Assembly: GCA_030425385.1 (NCBI GenBank)
Contig: JAUIAH010000038.1
Location: 1 to 64,000 of the forward strand
DNA: 64,000 nt
Direction: 5' to 3'
Source: Verrucomicrobiia bacterium
GTDB taxonomy: Bacteria > Verrucomicrobiota > Verrucomicrobiia > Verrucomicrobiales > DEV007
Shown here in pieces: positions 35,905 through 43,882 of the stretch; position 1 is the stretch's first letter, and each line of letters starts with the position of its first letter. The notes beneath the pieces were generated by a model. That model made no database searches, was not told the origin of the DNA, and saw only the letters and a list, made by a program, of their open reading frames with translations. A program made the position numbers and the translations under genes.

Positions 35905-38669
35905 AGTCCCCGCAAGAGATTGATGTGAGGCTTCGTCCGGGGAAGGTGGCGGGTGCGGCCGAGGCCTGGCTCTTGCCGGGATCCACACCTGCAGAGTGGT
36001 TGCCCATTCTGCGCGATTGGCCTGAGGGTGGCGGTAAAGAAGGGGTAGGCTTACTGCTACCCTTGTCCATGCGTGATCGCACGCCCTCTGGCATGCTGTG
36101 GATGGGCTCATCGGTCGGACCAGCAACGGCGCGGGCACAAGCGTATCGCCAATTTGGGAGGAAACTTTGGCTCCCTTGTGATGCCCAGTTGGATCCTCCC
36201 ATGAGTGCGGCCGAGGTCGATGCCCTCTTGCCACACGACGAAGCCATCTTTCATCCTGGCATTGGCCTTGTGGGTTTTGATAGTGCAGATCGTGTGTCGT
36301 TGAAAGATCTAATCTCCGTGCCGTTGCCCAGCGGGCGTGCCTTCAGTTCGGCCCATCCAGGGGTGGGTCTCCAGGATCGCCTCTATGCGGTCACGGCTGC
36401 GCCGGTAGAACGGGTGTCCCTTCTTCTTGAGGATGTGCGAAGTGAGATGGGGCAACGTGACGCCTCTGAGTTGCCAGCCACTCCGGAGGAAGCGCGGGAG
36501 AAAGGGGTGGCTCATTGGCGACGGCGCATGAAAGAGCGCTTTCTCAAGGCGGTGGGCAAGTTGGCCAAGGGGCGTGAGGGCGGATCCAAGGAGAAGGCCG
36601 CCTGGCGCCATCGTCTTGAGACGTGGACAGAAGAACGGGTGCAGGCTCTCCGGCGCGATCAAGAGCGCGAACTGAAGCGGTTGCTTCACCTCATGAAGAC
36701 GGATCCTGACGAAGGACTCAAATTTGCGCTCCCGTTAGGGGGAGGAAGCGGAGGCGGGTCCGACATGAACGCTGGTTCGGAATTGCCGGAGCGGGATCCC
36801 GATTTCCGCTTGAATGACGGGCCCGCAAAGGGAGGCAGCGGGGGGGCTCCGTGGGTGGTCGACTGGCAAAGACACTACGAGCTCTCACGCCAGTATCGGG
36901 AAGCTGCCAATCGGGAGTTGCGACTCGCGCGTTTCCGGCGCGCCGCTTACATCTATGCTGAACTCCTCAAGGACTATCGAGCAGCGGCCAATGCCTTGCG
37001 CCAGGGGCTGCACTACCGAGAAGCCTCCGTTCTCTATCTCAAGCATCTGGGAGATCCGCTGGAAGGAGCGCGCTGCTTGCGCGAGGGTGGTTTCCTTCAC
37101 GAGGCAATTCCCATCTTTGAGCGCAAGAAGCAGTTCGAGACGGTGGCAAAGCTTTACGAGGAGCTGGGCGACCGACATGAGGCCGAGCGCTTCTATCGCT
37201 TGGCGGTGTCGCGGGCGATCGCTCATGGCAACACCATTCAAGCAGCGAACTTGTTAGAGAAACGCCTGAAAGCCCTTGAGGAAGCGGCGCGCCTCTTACA
37301 GAAGAGCTGGCCGCGCAGTGCGGATGCAGTGGCCTGCCTCCGGTATGAGTTGGCCTTGTATGAGCGCCATGGATCCCTAGAGCACTTAGGCAAACGGATG
37401 GATCAGGTGACCGCCGATCATCCACCAAGTCGTGCGGTGGGGCTCATGGAAGTGCTCGTTCGCCTCGCTCACCAGTGCCCTGATCGCGAGACGCGCGCGC
37501 ATGCAGAGAGGTGTAGCTTCGTCATCGCGGGGCGCTGGTTGGGGTCACCCAAGTTTGAAGACTCTCGCAGTCTTCTTGAGCAGGTGCGCCTTCTCGTGCC
37601 GAGTGATCGCCTCATGCGTCGTGATACTCAACGCTTCCAGCAGCAGATGGAGGCGGCCGCTGAGCGGCGTCAGCAGACGGCTGTGGCTTCGGACGCCGAT
37701 GTGGTAGCGGTGTTAGGCAGTGTGCCCATGCCAAGTTGGGTTCAATGGGCCGTGGTGGAGCCTCGTGGACGGTCAGGCTTTTATGCGTTGGGCACGGCGG
37801 CACAGGGGGTGACCTTGATGCGTTACCGATGGGAGGGAGCCTTTCAAACGCAGTTGCTTCCTCACCTGGTCGCGACTCGTGGCGTGTCTAGATGCCGCTT
37901 GGCAGCGGCTCACGAAGCCCTTCCCGAAGTGTTGAGCATTCTTGGCACGACTCGCCTTGAGGCACCACCCATGCCGCCAGCGGATGCCTTTGGGGCAGAG
38001 ATGCGGGTGGAGAATCCTTCCTGGGTGGAGGCCGAAGGCTTTCTCGGAATGACTTACGGAGGCAATGGTGTCGCCTGGGTGCTCCAACAGCAGGGCGATG
38101 AGGAAGATTTGTTAGTCCTATCATCGTTCTCATCGATGGGAGATCTCATTGCCACCCATACGGTGCGGTTGCCCTTCGGCGCCTCGGAGCAGCACGTCTA
38201 CGCGCCGATTCCCATGCAGTGTTTTCAGGAACAAGTTCTCTTCATCTACGGGCGCCACCTCATCCGCTTCTATCGCGACCGGATTGAATCGCTGGAACTC
38301 GCAGATACTCCGTTGCGAATTCAAGCGACGAGGTCCGGCCGCGCCTTGTTGGCGCTGTGTTATGAGTCGGGTGTGGAAGTGTTGGCAGCGGGAGAGCATT
38401 CCTGGGGACAACGCGAATCCTTGGAGTTGGATGGAAGAGATACCAGGGTCACGTTCACACGCACGGGCGATGTCCTGGCACTTTCACCTAAGCGGCTGGA
38501 CGTCCTGATCCGCGAGCGCCAAGGTTACGCTTTCAAGCATACCGAACCGCTCCCCCAACTGAGCGATCCGTTGGGCATCTTTCCCACGGACACGCCAAAC
38601 CGCTATGCTCTCGTGGGGCAACGCGATGTCTCCATGGTTCGTGTGAAGCCATGGGGAATGGGGAGGTAG
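35898..38669 (+). CDS. TPR-like and beta-propeller protein of the ternary system (bpX3-like, tentative)
   Basis: A 923-residue cytoplasmic protein. An N-terminal ~280-residue mixed region leads to a Gly/Ser-rich linker (~278-290). Residues ~325-560 are helical repeats of TPR/SEL1-like appearance (AAYIYAELLKDYRAAANAL, EASVLYLKHLGDPLEGARCL, ETVAKLYEELGDRHEAERFY). The last ~350 residues show propeller-like strands (GFYALGTAAQGVTLMRYRW, VLFIYGRHLIRFYRDR, RALLALCYESGVEVLAAGE, RYALVGQRDVSMVRV). It looks like a scaffold or sensor arm for the complex. The ATG at 35898 overlaps the upstream stop by 7 nt. It ends the operon, facing a convergent sulfatase gene 21 nt away. Confidence 0.65.
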   Translation: MLESPQEIDVRLRPGKVAGAAEAWLLPGSTPAEWLPILRDWPEGGGKEGVGLLLPLSMRDRTPSGMLWMGSSVGPATARAQAYRQFGRKLWLPCDAQLDPPMSAAEVDALLPHDEAIFHPGIGLVGFDSADRVSLKDLISVPLPSGRAFSSAHPGVGLQDRLYAVTAAPVERVSLLLEDVRSEMGQRDASELPATPEEAREKGVAHWRRRMKERFLKAVGKLAKGREGGSKEKAAWRHRLETWTEERVQALRRDQERELKRLLHLMKTDPDEGLKFALPLGGGSGGGSDMNAGSELPERDPDFRLNDGPAKGGSGGAPWVVDWQRHYELSRQYREAANRELRLARFRRAAYIYAELLKDYRAAANALRQGLHYREASVLYLKHLGDPLEGARCLREGGFLHEAIPIFERKKQFETVAKLYEELGDRHEAERFYRLAVSRAIAHGNTIQAANLLEKRLKALEEAARLLQKSWPRSADAVACLRYELALYERHGSLEHLGKRMDQVTADHPPSRAVGLMEVLVRLAHQCPDRETRAHAERCSFVIAGRWLGSPKFEDSRSLLEQVRLLVPSDRLMRRDTQRFQQQMEAAAERRQQTAVASDADVVAVLGSVPMPSWVQWAVVEPRGRSGFYALGTAAQGVTLMRYRWEGAFQTQLLPHLVATRGVSRCRLAAAHEALPEVLSILGTTRLEAPPMPPADAFGAEMRVENPSWVEAEGFLGMTYGGNGVAWVLQQQGDEEDLLVLSSFSSMGDLIATHTVRLPFGASEQHVYAPIPMQCFQEQVLFIYGRHLIRFYRDRIESLELADTPLRIQATRSGRALLALCYESGVEVLAAGEHSWGQRESLELDGRDTRVTFTRTGDVLALSPKRLDVLIRERQGYAFKHTEPLPQLSDPLGIFPTDTPNRYALVGQRDVSMVRVKPWGMGR

Positions 38670-38690
38670 TCGGCGATCGCGATTGGTGCC

Positions 38691-40181
38691 TTACTCGTAT
38701 TGCCACTTCAAGGCCCAAGGATCTTGAGTGTCCTTTTGAAAGGCTTTGAGGCGCGCTTTCATGTCGTCGAGAATGGAGGCGTGGTCGGGATCGTCCGCAA
38801 GATTCTCGCTTTCCGTGGGGTCGGTCGCCACACGGTAGAGTTCAAATGGTGGGCGGTGAATGTAGCCACCCACGGTCTTGGTGCCGTAAGGGGCGTCCTC
38901 TCCCTTCTCCCACTGAGCCTGCCAGCTGGCAGCGGCCCACAGGTCGGAGGCAAACGGATAAGGTTGGCGATGCGCCACGTTCCAGATGAGCTTGTAACGG
39001 CGGTCGCGGAGGACGCGCATGGGGTAATACATCTGGATCTCGTGGAATGTGTGAGAGGCTCCCACTTCATCCCAACCTTCAGGTTCGGTCTCGGTAAGGA
39101 TCGAGAGCCAGGAACGGCCGTGAAAGCGATCGTATTTCTTAGGACCGCGGTTGTCACCCGGCCGCGTGGGGCCGAGTTTCCGTGAATCGGGGTGTTTGGT
39201 GAAACCCTTGTCCGCATCGTAACCACCGGCAAAGTCTAACAAAGAAGGTGTGATGTCTGCATGACTGATCATGGCGTGATTCCACGCTGGACGAGTCTCA
39301 ATGAAGGGCTGGCGCACGATGAAGGGAACGCGAAGACCCGGCTCGTAGACAGTCGTCTTGGCGCCGGCGAAGGCCATGCCGTGATCGGCGGTGAAGACGA
39401 AGAGCGTATCGTCCCATTTCCCCGCGTCTTTGAGATGCTTGATCAAGCGTCCCACACCTTGGTCGATCCGTGAGATGGAGGTGTAGTAATGGGAGAGTTC
39501 GGCGCGTGTCGCTGGCGTGTCTGTGAGGAACGGGGGCACAATCACGTCTGCCGGATCGTAATCGATGCGCTCCAAGCCGGCTCGAGCCTTGCCTCCTGGC
39601 AGATTGCCAAACAGATCAGGCTTGTAGGGGGAAGCCTGATCGATCCCGCCGCCACGATGCGGGTCCGAGGTGGCGAAGTAGAGGAAGAAAGGCCGATCAT
39701 CCTCCGCGGTGATCAACGCTTTGCAGGAATCCGCCATGGCTACCGGATGGCGTGCATTTCCAGGGAGATACTCTTGGAATCGGTAGACTTCCTGAGGAGC
39801 GACGTGGAGCTTGCCAATTTGGGCCGTCCGATACCCACATTCTTCTAACAGAATGGGTAAGCCGCGCACCTTGAGCCAGGATTCGAAGCCATGGAAATCG
39901 TGTTGGTGGCCATATTGACCGTTGGCGTGATTGTGCAGCCCTGTCAGGATCACCGAGCGGCTTGCGCTACAACTGGCTGTCGTGGCGAAGGCGTGGCTGA
40001 AGAGGGTGGCGTCGCTGGCGAGGGCGTCGAGGTGCGGGGTCTGAATCACCGGATTGCCATACGCACCTGTGTCCGGGCTCATGTCATCGACCACAAAGAA
40101 GACAATGTTCTTCGAGTCTGCCCAGGTGACGGGGCTCAGGAGAAGCGAGGCAAGGAGGCAGAGAATGGAACGCTGAAGCAT
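38691..40181 (-). CDS. exported sulfatase, heparan N-sulfatase-like
   Basis: A 496-residue sulfatase with a signal peptide (about 1-21). FVVDDMSPDTGAYGN holds the metal ligands; the formylglycine motif is C71-S-A-S-R75 followed by SVILTGLHNHANGQYGH, the signature of the N-sulfoglucosamine sulfohydrolase branch; then GKLHVAP, DPHRGGG and FTADHGMAFAGAKTTVYEPGLRVPF. It should remove sulfate from a glycan outside the cytoplasm. The ATG at 40181 fits the signal peptide; a TTG at 40217 is the longer alternative. No strong Shine-Dalgarno site is seen. It lies 54 nt downstream of another sulfatase gene on the same strand and is probably co-transcribed. Confidence 0.93.
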   Translation of the reverse strand: MLQRSILCLLASLLLSPVTWADSKNIVFFVVDDMSPDTGAYGNPVIQTPHLDALASDATLFSHAFATTASCSASRSVILTGLHNHANGQYGHQHDFHGFESWLKVRGLPILLEECGYRTAQIGKLHVAPQEVYRFQEYLPGNARHPVAMADSCKALITAEDDRPFFLYFATSDPHRGGGIDQASPYKPDLFGNLPGGKARAGLERIDYDPADVIVPPFLTDTPATRAELSHYYTSISRIDQGVGRLIKHLKDAGKWDDTLFVFTADHGMAFAGAKTTVYEPGLRVPFIVRQPFIETRPAWNHAMISHADITPSLLDFAGGYDADKGFTKHPDSRKLGPTRPGDNRGPKKYDRFHGRSWLSILTETEPEGWDEVGASHTFHEIQMYYPMRVLRDRRYKLIWNVAHRQPYPFASDLWAAASWQAQWEKGEDAPYGTKTVGGYIHRPPFELYRVATDPTESENLADDPDHASILDDMKARLKAFQKDTQDPWALKWQYE

Positions 40182-40235
40182 GTTGAGACCGTAGGGAGAA
40201 GGGGTAGCGATGGGCAAGGCAAGAAGCGCTGGCGC

Positions 40236-42146
40236 TCACTTGGTGATGACCCCGATCTCAGCGGCTGATGCCCACGGGCCATCATTCACTTCACTGAGAA
40301 TGCGCACGCGAAGGTAGCGTCCAGAAACAGGGGTTGGACAGTCGATCTTCTGGGGTTTGGTCATCTTGCCGAAGGTCGTTTCAGCAGTCGGATCCTTAGG
40401 AAAAGCGTCCGCCTGATCGCTGAGGGTGAAGATCGTCTTGGCAAAAGCGCCGTTCCAACCGCCATCTTGACGGGCGAGGTAGCGGAATCCGGTAACGGTG
40501 CGTTTCTCGCCGAGATCGATGACCAATTCGTGAGGGTGGGTGGCGACGCCCGTGGCGAACTGGGTGTGCCAGATCGTGCCAGGCTTGCCATCGATCGCGT
40601 AGGTTGCCTTGCGATCATTCTGATGATTCTCGCTGCTGAACGTCACCAATCGCATCGCACTGGCTGGGAGAAGGCCAGGCTCTTTGAGAGAGTGCCGAGC
40701 CCCACGCGGTTGCCGTTGGGGTGGTCTGGTAGTGCCCCACTTGGCCTGGCGATCCTTCTCATGCCGTTTCCGATCGGCATCGTGGTAGATGCCAGGGCGG
40801 ACAGGTTCGTGGGACGCCTTGGCAAAGGCTTGTATCTTGGCGAGGATGTCAGGGTGTTGCTCGGCCACGCTGGTGGTCTCACTGACATCATTCTCAAGAT
40901 CATAAAGTTCCCATGGGCCGTCCGTTTGTTGTTTGGCAAGGGTGCGGATGGCTTTCCACTTGCCGAAACGGACGGCAGTCTGGCGGCCGAATTCCCAGTA
41001 GAGCATCTCGTGCGCCCGCTGCGCGTCGTGCTGCCCCAAGATCTCTGGAAGGATAGAGAGCCCATCGGTGTCCTTTGGGGCTTGCGTGCCGCTGATGTCG
41101 GCCAGTGTCGCCATCATGTCGACTTGTGAGAAGAGGAAATCGCTCACCCGGCCAGGAGCAATCTTGCCCGGCCAGCGTACGAGGAAGGGAATCTTCAGAC
41201 CGCCTTCGAAGAGATTGCCTTTGCCGCCGCGGAAAGCGACGCCGGTCTTGGGATGGACGTTGGGACCAAAGTAACCGCGAGGATGTTCCTTACTACGAAA
41301 CCGATCCTGACCGCCATTGTCGCCGGTGAAGAAGACGATGGTGTTCTCTTCTAAATCAAGGTCGCGTACGAGGTCGAGAATGGTACCCACGTTGCGGTCG
41401 ACCATGGTCACCATGGCGGCATAGTTCTTCACATCTTGTGCAATGCTAGGATCCTGAATCCACGCGTCGTCCCGATACGCTTCCCAGGCAGGATCGTCCG
41501 CAGGAATATCAAACATGCCATGGGGAGGGGTGATGGGGAAATAGGCGAAGAAGGGCTTCTCGCGATGCTCGCGCATGAACGCTAGTCCTTTCTCCATGAT
41601 CTCGTAGTGCGAGTAAGTTTCCCCAGTGCGCCCGCCCTGGTTTCCCTTCAAAGGGACTTCTTCGCTATTGTGAATGAGATAGGGCGGGTAGAAGGAGTGC
41701 GCGTGCACTTGGTCGTAGTAGCCAAAGAAGGTATCGAACCCATGGTTCTCCGGCACGCCAGTGGAGTCGCGCCCACCTGCGCCCCATTTCCCAAAGCCTC
41801 CGGTGGCATAGGCTTTCTGCTTGAGCATGGAGGCAATGGTCTCCTCGTCAGCCCGGAGTGGCGTGCCGCCGTCATTGGCGCGCACAGAGGCGTGACCGGA
41901 GTGTTTGCCCGTCATGAGGCATCCCCGCAAGGGGGCACACACCGGGGAGGCCGCATAGGCATTGGTAAAGCGCAATCCCTCCGCCGCCATCTGATCGATG
42001 CGTGGTGTTTTAATGAAGGGATTGCCCATGTGGCTCAGCTCGTAGTAAGCCAGCTCGTCCGACATGATGTAGACAATGTTAGGCGGGCGTTCCTGCGCCA
42101 ACAGAGGAGCGGGCAGGATGATCAAGAGGAGAAGCAATCGAATCAT
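40236..42146 (-). CDS. exported arylsulfatase with C-terminal discoidin (F5/8 type C) domain
   Basis: A 636-residue protein with a signal peptide (MIRLLLLLIILPAPLLAQ). The sulfatase domain runs to ~490, with a formylglycine motif C70-A-P-L-R74 then GCLMTGKHSGHASVR, GKWGAGG, FTGDNGGQD and GGLKIPFLVRWPGK. The first metal motif reads SDEL, with E where most sulfatases have the second Asp. The last ~140 residues are a discoidin-like carbohydrate-binding domain (KATYAIDGKPGTIWHTQF, ELVIDLGEKRTVTGFRYLAR, YLRVRILSE). It should desulfate a glycan while bound to it. The ATG at 42146 is chosen for the signal peptide. First of a two-sulfatase unit. Confidence 0.93.
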   Translation of the reverse strand: MIRLLLLLIILPAPLLAQERPPNIVYIMSDELAYYELSHMGNPFIKTPRIDQMAAEGLRFTNAYAASPVCAPLRGCLMTGKHSGHASVRANDGGTPLRADEETIASMLKQKAYATGGFGKWGAGGRDSTGVPENHGFDTFFGYYDQVHAHSFYPPYLIHNSEEVPLKGNQGGRTGETYSHYEIMEKGLAFMREHREKPFFAYFPITPPHGMFDIPADDPAWEAYRDDAWIQDPSIAQDVKNYAAMVTMVDRNVGTILDLVRDLDLEENTIVFFTGDNGGQDRFRSKEHPRGYFGPNVHPKTGVAFRGGKGNLFEGGLKIPFLVRWPGKIAPGRVSDFLFSQVDMMATLADISGTQAPKDTDGLSILPEILGQHDAQRAHEMLYWEFGRQTAVRFGKWKAIRTLAKQQTDGPWELYDLENDVSETTSVAEQHPDILAKIQAFAKASHEPVRPGIYHDADRKRHEKDRQAKWGTTRPPQRQPRGARHSLKEPGLLPASAMRLVTFSSENHQNDRKATYAIDGKPGTIWHTQFATGVATHPHELVIDLGEKRTVTGFRYLARQDGGWNGAFAKTIFTLSDQADAFPKDPTAETTFGKMTKPQKIDCPTPVSGRYLRVRILSEVNDGPWASAAEIGVITK

Positions 42147-42277
42147 GGCAGCATTATGAGGAAGAGGCGGCTCGTTTCCAAGGCCATTGACGTCCAGATC
42201 TGGCAGGCGTCTAGATTTCTCATCTTCTGCAGCCGATCCTAGAAACCATACTGGACATACCCAAAGAGCGAGGCTCC
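42147..42277. promoter_or_regulatory. divergent intergenic region, sulfatase / coiled-coil protein
   Basis: 131 bp between divergent genes, expected to carry both promoters. It includes GCGAGG at ~42269 (Shine-Dalgarno for 42278). I found no convincing -35/-10 pair, repeat or RNA gene. Confidence 0.35.
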
Positions 42278-42952
42278 TTGTTGTCATCCCTCATGTTTCT
42301 TGTCGCTCTGTCATCTATATCGTTCTTAGTGGCTGGCCTCCTGTTCGGACGCCTGCTCTTTGGACGCTATCGAGAGGAGTCCACGGCGTTGCGGAAACGG
42401 GCCGAGAGTTTGAAGGAAGAGCTTACCCTGGAAAGAAGCCGATTGGCCACACTTCAGGATGACTACGAGGCTCAGTCCGAAACGTGCCACACCTTGGAAG
42501 AGGAGATCGCCAACATTGGTGCCGACCGCGAACGATTGCTGAAGGAGGCCAATGCAAAGACGGAGCAAGAGGAGAAGGTGGTGCAAGCAAGCGAGAGCCG
42601 GTTGGAGACGCTTGCAGGTGAATTGGAGAGAGCCCAGGACGCGGAGATCGCTGCAAAGAACCGCGCGCGTCTCCTCCGAGACGAGAAACGCGAATTGTTT
42701 GTGCTAGTTCAGAAGCTACAAGGTCGCCTGGATCAAATGGCGGCATCGCAATCGACCCTTGAGAAGAAGGATCGAGGCGAACAGACACGCGTGCGCCTTC
42801 GCGCCCAACGGCTCGAACGTCGCCGCGCCGAACCTAAAGTCGAGAAGAGGACTCGCCGAGCAGCGACACGCAAGCGCATGCCGCCTCGGCGACGTTGGGA
42901 TACCCCGCGCTCGCGACCCTCCCGGTCAAAGGGTGGCAATCGGCACTGGTGA
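42278..42952 (+). CDS. membrane-anchored coiled-coil protein with arginine-rich tail
   Basis: A 224-residue protein: an N-terminal transmembrane helix (about residues 4-26), a long highly charged coiled coil (~30-160, heptad-like runs such as [22 protein letters not shown]), and a very basic C-terminus (~165-224) rich in Arg. By the inside-positive rule the coiled coil and basic tail should be cytoplasmic, where the tail could bind nucleic acid or acidic membrane. I recognise no family. The TTG at 42278 has GAGG four bases upstream; an ATG at 42293 is the alternative. It lies 52 nt before menB on the same strand. Confidence 0.7.
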   Translation: MLSSLMFLVALSSISFLVAGLLFGRLLFGRYREESTALRKRAESLKEELTLERSRLATLQDDYEAQSETCHTLEEEIANIGADRERLLKEANAKTEQEEKVVQASESRLETLAGELERAQDAEIAAKNRARLLRDEKRELFVLVQKLQGRLDQMAASQSTLEKKDRGEQTRVRLRAQRLERRRAEPKVEKRTRRAATRKRMPPRRRWDTPRSRPSRSKGGNRHW

Positions 42953-43004
42953 CCGATTCCCGTTTCCAGTTTGCTTTCACGGCGGCTGCGCTAGGGTCCG
43001 TCCC

Positions 43005-43817
43005 ATGTGGAACTCCATCAAGCCTTTCACCGATATCCGCTGTGAGAAGACCGAGGACGGCATCGGCAAGATCACCATCAATCGACCTGAAGTCAGGAAT
43101 GCGTTTCGCCCGCAAACGGTGAGTGAAATGCTAGAAGCCTTCGAGATTCTCCATGAAGATCCGGAGGTCGGTGTCATCATTCTCACGGGGGAAGGAGACC
43201 TCGCCTTCTGTTCGGGAGGTGATCAGAAAGTGCGCGGAGATGGTGGTTATGTAGGGGGCGACGGCGTGCCGCGTCTCAACATCCTCGATGTGCAGAAGAA
43301 GATTCGCGGCATTCCCAAGCCCGTCGTGGCGATGGTGGCTGGGTATGCTATTGGCGGTGGTCATGTGCTCCATGTGGTCTGTGATCTCACCATCGCCGCA
43401 GACAATGCGCGGTTTGGCCAAACGGGACCCAAAGTCGGCTCCTTCGATGGCGGGTTGGGTTCCAGTTATCTCGCGCGCATTGTCGGGCAGAAGAAGGCGC
43501 GCGAGATCTGGTATCTGTGTCGCCAATACGATGCGCAGCAAGCGCTGGAAATGGGTCTTGTTAATACGGTCGTTCCCCTAGCAGAACTCGAAACAGAGAC
43601 GTTAACATGGTGCCGTGAGATCATGGAACATTCTCCCCTAGCATTGCGCTGTCTCAAGACTGCCCTGAACGCTGATTGCGATGGGCAGATGGGTCTTCTC
43701 GATCTGGCTGGCAATGCTACCTTGCTCTATTATTTGTCTGAGGAAGCGCAGGAGGGGAAGAATGCGTTCGTGGAGAAGCGGAAACCCGACTTCAAGAAGT
43801 TTCCACGGTACCCGTGA
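43005..43817 (+). CDS. menB: 1,4-dihydroxy-2-naphthoyl-CoA synthase
   Basis: A 270-residue crotonase-fold enzyme of menaquinone synthesis that cyclises o-succinylbenzoyl-CoA. [72 protein letters not shown] and the C-terminal [11 protein letters not shown] are MenB hallmarks, including the SFDGG region with its catalytic Asp. The frame is open far upstream, but the ATG at 43005 gives the canonical N-terminus. No other men genes are near, so the pathway is dispersed. Menaquinone would serve as an electron acceptor for the window's quinoprotein and cytochrome enzymes (inference). Confidence 0.96.
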   Translation: MWNSIKPFTDIRCEKTEDGIGKITINRPEVRNAFRPQTVSEMLEAFEILHEDPEVGVIILTGEGDLAFCSGGDQKVRGDGGYVGGDGVPRLNILDVQKKIRGIPKPVVAMVAGYAIGGGHVLHVVCDLTIAADNARFGQTGPKVGSFDGGLGSSYLARIVGQKKAREIWYLCRQYDAQQALEMGLVNTVVPLAELETETLTWCREIMEHSPLALRCLKTALNADCDGQMGLLDLAGNATLLYYLSEEAQEGKNAFVEKRKPDFKKFPRYP

Positions 43818-43882
43818 GAAACTGGCAGGCATCTATTAAGAATTGCCGAATTCCAGCATAGGCGTAAGGTGCACCTGTCGCC

